Source: Mycobacterium marseillense (GTDB taxonomy: Bacteria; Actinomycetota; Actinomycetes; Mycobacteriales; Mycobacteriaceae). Taken from it: 64,000 nt of DNA. Below, piece after piece: positions 10,449-16,388 of the stretch (position 1 is the first letter of the stretch; every line of letters starts with the position of its first letter). Below the pieces are notes generated by a model. It was not told the origin of the DNA, did not search any database, and saw only the letters and a list, made by a program, of their open reading frames with translations. Location of the stretch: assembly GCF_010731675.1 (NCBI RefSeq), contig NZ_AP022584.1:4278001-4342000 (forward strand). The letters run 5' to 3'. The position numbers and the translations under genes were made by a program.

Positions 10449-10454
10449 TATAGT
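10449..10454 (+). promoter_or_regulatory. -10 element TATAGT of the 6C RNA
   Basis: TATAGT is followed by seven bases and then the first hairpin of 6C. A plausible -35, TTGCGT, starts 25 bases upstream (spacer 19). This stretch is clearly richer in A/T than its surroundings. Confidence 0.6.
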
Positions 10455-10460
10455 AAGCAT

Positions 10461-10556
10461 TACTCGGCCTGAGCCGAGGGTGTATCAGCCCGACCCCCCG
10501 GGGCTGATGCACGACGACCCTCGCCTCCTCCCCCCCTGGCGGGGGTCGTCCCTTTT
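10461..10556 (+). ncRNA. 6C small RNA (B11)
   Basis: A compact RNA of about 96 nt with three hairpins. The first, 10463-10478, is CTCGGC-CTGA-GCCGAG. The second has arms 10482-10491 and 10501-10510 and a 9-nt loop holding six C. The third has arms 10513-10525 and 10538-10550 and the loop TCCTCCCCCCCT; with the following TTTT it forms the terminator. Two C-rich loops are the defining feature of actinobacterial 6C RNA. The interval (Rv3660c-Rv3661) and strand match B11 of M. tuberculosis, where 6C affects replication and growth genes through its C-rich loops. It lies upstream of ssd in the same orientation, but its terminator should keep the two units apart. Confidence 0.92.
10513..10556 (+). 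terminator. terminator hairpin of 6C
   Basis: A 13-bp stem (10513-10525 with 10538-10550, one G-U pair) closes a 12-nt C-rich loop and is followed by CCTTTT. Confidence 0.8.
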
Positions 10557-10732
10557 CTCGGGTCTTTTTGGGCCATTTCCTCCCGTTTTCGCGCGCTCGG
10601 ACCGCCCCTCGACGCGTTGCGGGAGCGTCGTCCGTCGTCGCTGGCGCCACCCGTTCGAAACCGCTTTGTGCACAGTCGCGTCTCTATCCCCAAATCGGCG
10701 TTTGGGACTGGTGTGCCAAGGTTGGGGCCCTG

Positions 10733-10738
10733 CACAGT
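10733..10738 (+). promoter_or_regulatory. -10-like CACAGT before ssd
   Basis: CACAGT is followed by six bases and ATG 10745, fitting a leaderless start for the pilus-like operon. The first position is C instead of T, so the call is weaker. The rest of 10557-10744 shows no other clear element. Confidence 0.4.
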
Positions 10739-10744
10739 GGGCGG

Positions 10745-11854
10745 ATGACTGGCGCATCCGGAGCACATCCCTCCCCTGGCGCGGGTGTGTTGGCGCTGCT
10801 GGCGGAGCCCGAACTGCGCGCCGAGGTGGAGCGGGTGGCGGCGGCGGCCGGCGTTCGTGTGGTGCATGCCGGCGACGTGGCGCCGGTGAGTCGCAAGACC
10901 TGGGTGGCGGCCGCGGCCGTCGTGCTGGACGCGCGGGCCGCCGCGCGCTGCGAGCGCTCGGCGCTGCCACGCCGCGATCACGTGACCGTGCTGACAATGG
11001 GCGAGCCCGAGCCGACGACGTGGGCGGCTGCCGTCGGCGTCGGCGCCGAGCACGTGCTGCGACTGCCCGGGCAAGCGGCCGACCTGGTTGGTGAACTCGC
11101 CGACGCCGCCGAGTCGTCGCGCGACGACGGGTCGCGCGGCCACGCGGTCGCCGTGATCGGGGGCTGCGGCGGCGCCGGCGCCTCGTTGCTCGCGGTCGCT
11201 CTGGCTCAGGCCGCCGCCGACGCGCTGCTGGTGGACCTCGACCCGTGGGGTGGCGGCATCGATCTGTTGCTCGGCGGTGAGAACGCGCCGGGGTTGCGCT
11301 GGCCGGACCTTGCGCTGCAGGGCGGGCGGCTCACCTGGCCGGCGGTGCGCGACGCGTTGCCGCGGCACCGCGGAATCAGCGTGCTGTCCGGAACCCGGCG
11401 CGGGTACGAGCTGGACGCCGGCCCGGTGCACGCCATCGTCGAGGCGGGCCGCCGCGGGGCGGTCAGCGTGATCTGCGACCTGCCCCGCCGCTTCACCGAC
11501 GCGACCCAGGCCGCGCTGAGCGCCGCCGATCTCGTCGTGGTCGTCAGCCGTTGTGATGTGCGCGCGTGCGCGGCGACCACGGCGATGGCGCCGGCCCTGG
11601 CCGCCATCAATCCCAACGTGGGCCTGGTGGTGCGGGGTCCGTCGCCGGGAGGACTGCGGGCGGTCGAGATCGCCGAGATCGCCGGCGTGCCATTGCTGGC
11701 CGCGGTCAGAGCGCAGCCGCAACTCGGCGAGCAAATCGAACGTGGCGGCCTGCGGTTGGGCCGGCGGTCTGCGCTGGCGGTCGCGGCCCGCTCGGTGCTC
11801 GGGGTGCTGCCGCCCACCGGCGCATCGACGGCGCGGAACGGGCGTGCGGCGTGA
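10745..11854 (+). CDS. ssd: Ssd, CpaE/MinD-like protein with altered P-loop
   Basis: 369 residues. The first ~120 residues look like a receiver-like pseudo-domain (VLALLAEPEL...VLTMGEP) as in CpaE. The second part is a ParA/MinD-type fold (ALLVDLDPWGGGIDLLLGG). The deviant Walker A should read KGGxGKT; here it is GGCGGAGAS (about residues 139-147), lacking both lysines. ATP binding is therefore uncertain. The M. tuberculosis homologue Rv3660c is reported as a septum-site-determining protein whose overproduction causes filaments. It heads a Tad/Flp cluster and overlaps tadA by 4 bp (GTGA). It may localise the pilus machine instead of, or as well as, affecting division. Confidence 0.85.
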   Translation: MTGASGAHPSPGAGVLALLAEPELRAEVERVAAAAGVRVVHAGDVAPVSRKTWVAAAAVVLDARAAARCERSALPRRDHVTVLTMGEPEPTTWAAAVGVGAEHVLRLPGQAADLVGELADAAESSRDDGSRGHAVAVIGGCGGAGASLLAVALAQAAADALLVDLDPWGGGIDLLLGGENAPGLRWPDLALQGGRLTWPAVRDALPRHRGISVLSGTRRGYELDAGPVHAIVEAGRRGAVSVICDLPRRFTDATQAALSAADLVVVVSRCDVRACAATTAMAPALAAINPNVGLVVRGPSPGGLRAVEIAEIAGVPLLAAVRAQPQLGEQIERGGLRLGRRSALAVAARSVLGVLPPTGASTARNGRAA

Positions 11855-13014
11855 GCGGTTCGCTGATCGAACGTGTCCGCGAGCGTCTGGCCGCCGAAGC
11901 CGGCCCGCTGGGTCCTTCGGTGGTGGCCGCCGCGATCCGGGCCGAGTCCGGCGGGATGCTCGGCGACACCGAGGTGCTGGCCAATCTCCGCGTGCTGCAG
12001 ACCGAACTGACCGGGGCCGGCATTCTCGAACCGCTGCTCTGCGCGGACGGCACGACGGACGTCTTGGTGACGGCACCGGACGCGGTGTGGGTCGACGACG
12101 GCAACGGTTTGCGGCGCACCGGGCTTCGCTTCCCTGACGACGCGGCGGTGCGACGGTTGGCCCAGCGGCTGGCGCTGGCGGCCGGCCGGCGGCTGGACGA
12201 CGCGCAGCCATGGGTGGACGGCGAGCTGAGCGGTTTCGGCGGCGGGGGGTTCGCGGTGCGACTCCATGCGGTGCTGCCGCCGGTGGCCGCCGCGGGCACC
12301 TGTTTGTCGCTGCGGGTGCTGCGGCCGGCCAGCCAGGACTTGGCGGCCCTGATCGCCGCGGGTGCGATCGAGCCCGCGGCCGCCGCGCTGGTCGCCGACA
12401 TCATCGCCGCCCGACTGGCGTTTTTGGTGAGCGGCGGAACCGGCGCGGGCAAGACGACTCTGCTGGCCGCGATGTTGGGCGCCGTGCCGGCCGCCGAACG
12501 GATCGTCTGCGTCGAGGACGCCGCCGAATTGGCGCCGCGGCACCCGCATCTGGTGAAGCTCGTCGCGCGGTGCGCCAACGTCGAGGGCGTCGGCGAAGTG
12601 CCGTTGCGTCAACTGGTCCGGCAGGCGCTGCGGATGCGCCCCGACCGGATCGTGGTCGGCGAGGTCAGGGGCGCCGAAGTGGTGGATCTGCTGGCCGCGT
12701 TGAACACCGGGCACGACGGGGGAGCGGGCACCGTGCACGCCAACAGCCCGGGCGAGGTTCCCGCCCGCCTCGAGGCGCTCGGCGCGCTCGGCGGTCTCGA
12801 TCGTGCGGCGCTGCACAGCCAACTCGCCGCCGCCGTGCAGGTGCTGCTGCACGTCGAACGCGACCGCACGGGCCGGCGCCGGCTCGGTGAGATCGCGGTG
12901 CTGCAACCGGTCCGAGGGGAGGTCCGGGCGGTCACGGTGTGGCAGGCGGATCGGGGGATGACGGACGGCGCCCCGCAACTGCGGCGCGTCCTGGAACGTC
13001 GGATGCCGACGTGA
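11851..13014 (+). CDS. tadA: TadA/CpaF-type secretion ATPase
   Basis: 387 residues. It is a type II/IV secretion ATPase of the CpaF branch that should power assembly or secretion of the Flp-like pilin at the inner membrane. Visible motifs are Walker A GGTGAGKT (residues 195-202), the Asp box IVCVEDAAELAPRHP, Walker B LRMRPDRIVVGEVRG and the His box region GTVHANSP. All look intact, unlike in Ssd. GTG 11851 overlaps the ssd stop, and its own stop overlaps the next GTG; both overlaps are 4 bp. Confidence 0.92.
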   Translation: MSGSLIERVRERLAAEAGPLGPSVVAAAIRAESGGMLGDTEVLANLRVLQTELTGAGILEPLLCADGTTDVLVTAPDAVWVDDGNGLRRTGLRFPDDAAVRRLAQRLALAAGRRLDDAQPWVDGELSGFGGGGFAVRLHAVLPPVAAAGTCLSLRVLRPASQDLAALIAAGAIEPAAAALVADIIAARLAFLVSGGTGAGKTTLLAAMLGAVPAAERIVCVEDAAELAPRHPHLVKLVARCANVEGVGEVPLRQLVRQALRMRPDRIVVGEVRGAEVVDLLAALNTGHDGGAGTVHANSPGEVPARLEALGALGGLDRAALHSQLAAAVQVLLHVERDRTGRRRLGEIAVLQPVRGEVRAVTVWQADRGMTDGAPQLRRVLERRMPT

Positions 13015-13832
13015 ACGGCCCGCAGATCGGCGCGCTGCTGTTGTCGCTCGCGCTGGTGATCGGTCGCCCCGCGCCGCGGCGCCGGCTCCGCCCGCCGGCG
13101 TCACCGGGGTGGCGGCTCCCGTCGCGCGGGCTCCGGTCGGCGGGCTGGGTGGCTGGGGGTGTCGGCTGCGCGGCCGTGGTCTTGCTGCCGCTGGCGACCG
13201 TGCTGTGCGTCGCGGTCGTGGGCGCGACCGTGAGTCTGCGTTATCGCCGTCGCCGGCGCATCCGGCGCGCGACCGGTGAGGGCCACGCGCTGGAAACCGC
13301 GCTCGACGTGCTCGTCGGTGAGCTGCGGGCGGGCTCGCATCCGGTGCGCGCGTTCGGCGTCGCCGCCGACGAGTCCGCCGACGAGTCCGCCGGCGCGGTC
13401 GCGGCCTCGCTGCGTGCGGTGGCGGCGCGGGCCCGCCTGGGCGCCGATGTCGCCGCCGGGCTGGCCGCCGCGTCGCGCAACTCGGCGCTCCCCGCGCATT
13501 GGGAGCGACTCGCGCTGTGCTGGCGGCTGGCCAGTGACAACGGGTTGGGGATAGCGACCCTGATGCGCGCCGCCCAGCGCGACATTGCTGAGCGGCAACG
13601 ATTCTCGTCGCGCGTCGCGTCGAGCCTGGCCGGTGCGCGCGCGACCGCGACGATACTGGCCGCCTTGCCGGTACTCGGTGTGCTGCTGGGCCAACTGGTC
13701 GGGGCCCAACCGCTGGCCTTCCTGCTGGGTGGACAGGTGGGCGGGTGGCTCTTGCTGATCGGGTCAACGCTGGCCTGCGGCGGGCTGCTGTGGTCGGACC
13801 GCATCGCCGATCGGGTGGTGCCATGGAACTAG
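13011..13832 (+). CDS. TadB-like pilus assembly membrane protein
   Basis: 273 residues. Hydrophobic stretches near the N-terminus, at residues 45-72 and in the last ~60 residues surround a cytoplasmic core with the T2SS-F pattern (ALETALDVLVGELRAGSHP). This family forms the inner-membrane platform on which TadA acts. The N-terminal half is very rich in Arg and Pro. GTG 13011 shares GTGA with the tadA stop; the end overlaps the next gene by 10 bp. Confidence 0.85.
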   Translation: MNGPQIGALLLSLALVIGRPAPRRRLRPPASPGWRLPSRGLRSAGWVAGGVGCAAVVLLPLATVLCVAVVGATVSLRYRRRRRIRRATGEGHALETALDVLVGELRAGSHPVRAFGVAADESADESAGAVAASLRAVAARARLGADVAAGLAAASRNSALPAHWERLALCWRLASDNGLGIATLMRAAQRDIAERQRFSSRVASSLAGARATATILAALPVLGVLLGQLVGAQPLAFLLGGQVGGWLLLIGSTLACGGLLWSDRIADRVVPWN

Positions 13833-14416
13833 CAGCGGTGCTGCTGGCCGCGGCGCTGTGGATCGCTCCCGGCCCGTCGCTGACGCGACGCCGTGCCGGG
13901 ATGCCGGTGGGCGGCCGGTCACGGGGGACGGCCACGCCGACGGATGGCCCGGATCCGATGGCGGTCGCGTCCTGTCTCGATGTGCTGGCCGTGTGCCTGC
14001 GGGCGGGCATGGCGGTGTCGGGCGCCGCGGCGGCCGCCGCGCCGTCCGCGCCACCGCAGCTGGCCCGCGTCCTGCGCCGCGCCGCCGACCTGCTGGCACT
14101 GGGCGCCGATCCCGCTGTCGCGTGGGCAATTCCGTCGGACCGACCCGCGCGCCCGGTCGACACGCACATCGAGGCGCTGCTGCGGTTGGCCCGGCGTTCG
14201 GCGTCCTCGGGCGCGGCGCTGGCCGGCGGTGTGGCCGAGCTGGCCGACGAGTCCCGCCACGACGCCGCGCATGCGGCCAGCGCCGCCGCCGAGCGGGCGG
14301 GGGTGCTCATCGCCGGGCCGCTGGGCCTGTGCTTCTTGCCGGCGTTCGTCTGCCTGGGCATCGTCCCGGTGGTGGCCGGTCTGGCCGGTGATGTGCTGCA
14401 GTCGGGCCTGCTGTGA
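13823..14416 (+). CDS. TadC-like pilus assembly membrane protein
   Basis: 197 residues with the T2SS-F helical core (LDVLAVCLRAGMAVSGAA; GVAELADESRHDAAHAAS) and a long hydrophobic C-terminal segment (AGPLGLCFLPAFVCLGIVPV). It is shorter than classical TadC proteins, as in other mycobacteria. It probably pairs with the TadB-like protein in the platform. ATG 13823 lies inside the end of the previous gene (10-bp overlap). The pilin gene follows 18 bp later with its own ribosome binding site. Confidence 0.83.
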   Translation: MELAAVLLAAALWIAPGPSLTRRRAGMPVGGRSRGTATPTDGPDPMAVASCLDVLAVCLRAGMAVSGAAAAAAPSAPPQLARVLRRAADLLALGADPAVAWAIPSDRPARPVDTHIEALLRLARRSASSGAALAGGVAELADESRHDAAHAASAAAERAGVLIAGPLGLCFLPAFVCLGIVPVVAGLAGDVLQSGLL

Positions 14417-14434
14417 AACGAAAGGAAATCCTTG

Positions 14435-14635
14435 ATGATCAACATGTTTCGCGAACTCGCCGCGCGCGCGGCCGTGCTGGCGACCGACGAGTCGGGTATG
14501 TCGACGGTCGAATACGCCATCGGTACCATCGCGGCGGCGGCGTTCGGCGCGGTGCTGTACGCGGTGGTGACCGGCGATTCCATCGTGTCGGCGCTGACCA
14601 ACATCATCGGCCGCGCCCTCAACACCAAGGTCTAG
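14435..14635 (+). CDS. flp: Flp-type prepilin
   Basis: 66 residues. The segment ESGMSTVEYAIGTIAAAAF carries the Flp cleavage motif G/xxxxEY (Gly before MSTVEY, with the conserved Glu and Tyr) followed by the hydrophobic assembly helix. The mature subunit would be about 45 residues. The ribosome binding site AAAGGAAA (14421-14428) favours ATG 14435 over the TTG one codon upstream. It is the structural subunit the other cluster genes would assemble. No prepilin peptidase (TadV/CpaA) gene is visible, so processing must use an enzyme encoded elsewhere. Confidence 0.92.
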   Translation: MINMFRELAARAAVLATDESGMSTVEYAIGTIAAAAFGAVLYAVVTGDSIVSALTNIIGRALNTKV

Positions 14636-14640
14636 CCGGC

Positions 14641-14961
14641 AGTGCGGGCGCGAGCACTGTCGAGGCGGCGCTGGGCATCGCCTCGCTCGTCGTCGTGCTG
14701 GTGCTGTGCCTGGCCGGAGTCAGCGCCGTTTCGCTGCAGGTGCGCTGCATCGACGCCGCCCGCGAGGCCGCCCGGCTGGCCGCCCGCGGCGACGAACGCT
14801 CCGCGATGGCCGCCGCCGCCCGGCTCGCCCCCGCCGGGTCACGAGTCGACCTGCACCGCGACGGTGAATTCCTGGTCGCCACCGTGGCCGCGCATTCGAA
14901 GTTCTTGCCCGCCTTGGATATTGGCGCGAAAGCAGTCGCCGCGGCGGAGCCGCCGCGATGA
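14641..14961 (+). CDS. TadE-like minor pilin; start codon not found
   Basis: The protein reads GASTVEAALGIASLVVVLVL and then a ~85-residue domain with VRCIDAAREAARLAARGD, a typical TadE N-terminal helix and body (Rv3655c homologue). The prepilin-like G-ASTVE motif implies translation starts upstream of it. In this frame there is no ATG, GTG or TTG between 14413 and the helix. The next in-frame GTG (about 14695) would remove half of the helix. The frame stays open across the whole pilin gene. The left coordinate given marks the first residues of the recognisable domain, not a proven start. The Rv3654c-like gene overlaps its end. Confidence 0.7.
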   Translation, partial: SAGASTVEAALGIASLVVVLVLCLAGVSAVSLQVRCIDAAREAARLAARGDERSAMAAAARLAPAGSRVDLHRDGEFLVATVAAHSKFLPALDIGAKAVAAAEPPR

Positions 14962-15286
14962 GCGCGGTTCGGCCACGCTGGTCGCCGCCTGGATGGTCGT
15001 GGTGCTGCTCTGGGCGACGGGTGTCGCCGCCTACCTCGGCTCGGCGGTGGTGGCCCGTCACCGCGCGCAGGCGGCGGCCGACCTGGCCGCCCTGGCCGCG
15101 GCGGGCCGCCTGCCCTCCGGATCCGACACGGCCTGCCTCAGGGCCGCGGCCGTCGCCCGCGAGATGCGGGTCGACGACATCGACTGTGCGGTCGAAGGTC
15201 TCGATGTGCTCATCACGGCGCGAGTGGCGGTCGTCGTCGTCGGTACGGCGCGGGCCACCGCGCGGGCGGGGCCCGCGGTCGCCTAG
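14921..15286 (+). CDS. TadG-like secreted/membrane protein (Rv3654c homologue)
   Basis: 121 residues from TTG 14921. The recognisable part begins at DERGSATLVAAWMVVVLLW: a prepilin-like Gly followed by a hydrophobic helix, then HRAQAAADLAALAAAGRL, the hallmark of Rv3654c/TadG-like proteins. TTG 14921 is the only start codon upstream of the Gly in this frame; it gives a very basic leader (ARKQSPRRSRRDERG) suited to a signal anchor. It overlaps the TadE-like gene by 41 bp and ends the pilus cluster, 6 bp from a convergent gene. Confidence 0.75.
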   Translation: MARKQSPRRSRRDERGSATLVAAWMVVVLLWATGVAAYLGSAVVARHRAQAAADLAALAAAGRLPSGSDTACLRAAAVAREMRVDDIDCAVEGLDVLITARVAVVVVGTARATARAGPAVA

Positions 15287-15292
15287 AAGTGG

Positions 15293-16318
15293 CTAGGGCG
15301 CTTCCGGCAGCCCCGCGGCCACCAGCTCGTCATCGGTGGGCAACCGCAGGGAGACCAGCCCCGCGTACGTATCCGGCTCCAGCTCCACCCGGTTGACGGT
15401 CACGTGCACCGGCACCCAGTCCCCGTCGTGGCCGGGCATACGTAACACCCTGCTGGTGGCTCCTCCGCCGAATTCCGTTGTCATGGTGGACATCACATCG
15501 TGATCATCGGGATGAACACGCGGCTTTCCCGTCTCACTGCTGCGCCAGTCATAGAAGGTGCAGGGCTCGTCCAGCCATTTCAGCAGGGTCCAGTTGTTGA
15601 GGTCGATCAGCGCGCGGTGCACTCCGGCCTGGGCGAGGCCGCTGAGGATCCGTTGCGCCAGATCGTCGGTCGACACCGCCGGGCCTTTGAGTTCGGACTG
15701 CCAATTGATCGCCCGCGCCACCAAGTGCTCCCGGCCGTCGGGCCCCGGCTCCAAAATCGTGCGCGCGACAAAACCTATCCGAATGGACTTTCCCCGCCAG
15801 TCAGTGAGATCCCAGGTGCTGCACAATGTTTGGTCGGGCTTGGCCTTGACCGCCATCGCGAGCACCTTGGTTTCGTTCGGGTTGAGTTCGCGCGACGGAA
15901 GGTCTTCGGCGAAAGCCCTGCCGAAGGTCACTTCGACTTCGGGATTCTTGCCGCTGTTGATCAGCGATTCGCGGGTGTCGGTCGCCACCCCCAGGGTCAG
16001 GTCCCACTTCAGCGGCCCCGGAATCGGGCGCTCGGGCGGGTCGATGTCGGAGGGCCCGGTCCACACGTGCACGCCGTGGATGAGACCGTCGGACATCACC
16101 ACCGGTTCGGTGCGAATGATGCGATCGCGCTTGGGCGTGATGCTGGTCAGGGCCTGCCCGGTCTGCACCGATTCGGAGATCGCCGTTCGCACCGCGGCGA
16201 GATAGGGGCTGCGGCGCAGGAAGGTGGTGATCGGGACCAGATTCTTCAGTTGGCGCCCCTGCGCCACAACGGTGGGATCACCCCCGAGCGTCTCCACGAG
16301 CAACCAGTCGTGGGCCAT
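15293..16318 (-). CDS. sensor-domain protein (Rv3651 homologue)
   Basis: 341 residues, no membrane segment. It begins MAHDWLLVETLGGDP and ends EPDTYAGLVSLRLPTDDEL. The M. tuberculosis homologue has a reported structure with three sensor-type domains (PAS/GAF-like), ligand unknown. No output domain is visible, so it may signal through protein contacts. A strong -10, TAAAAT (minus, 16326-16331), lies seven bases before ATG 16318, suggesting a leaderless or nearly leaderless mRNA. In H37Rv PE33 lies between this gene and the helicase; here the gap is 70 bp. Confidence 0.85.
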   Translation of the reverse strand: MAHDWLLVETLGGDPTVVAQGRQLKNLVPITTFLRRSPYLAAVRTAISESVQTGQALTSITPKRDRIIRTEPVVMSDGLIHGVHVWTGPSDIDPPERPIPGPLKWDLTLGVATDTRESLINSGKNPEVEVTFGRAFAEDLPSRELNPNETKVLAMAVKAKPDQTLCSTWDLTDWRGKSIRIGFVARTILEPGPDGREHLVARAINWQSELKGPAVSTDDLAQRILSGLAQAGVHRALIDLNNWTLLKWLDEPCTFYDWRSSETGKPRVHPDDHDVMSTMTTEFGGGATSRVLRMPGHDGDWVPVHVTVNRVELEPDTYAGLVSLRLPTDDELVAAGLPEAP

Positions 16319-16388
16319 GCGGCTGATTTTACGGCGACGCGATGGGTCGGTGGGAGCGGGTGAACCGACGGGCGGCTCGCCGGTTTGC

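Noticed and set aside
10557..10744. Possible extra gene or LexA box between 6C and ssd
   Set aside because: There is only a half-site (GTTCGA) and no coding pattern; the in-frame extension upstream of ssd lacks conservation features.
11206..14628. 1140-residue open frame on the minus strand across the Tad cluster
   Set aside because: It lies opposite clear Tad genes, is very rich in Arg/Ala/Pro and has no recognisable domain; it is a GC-rich shadow frame.
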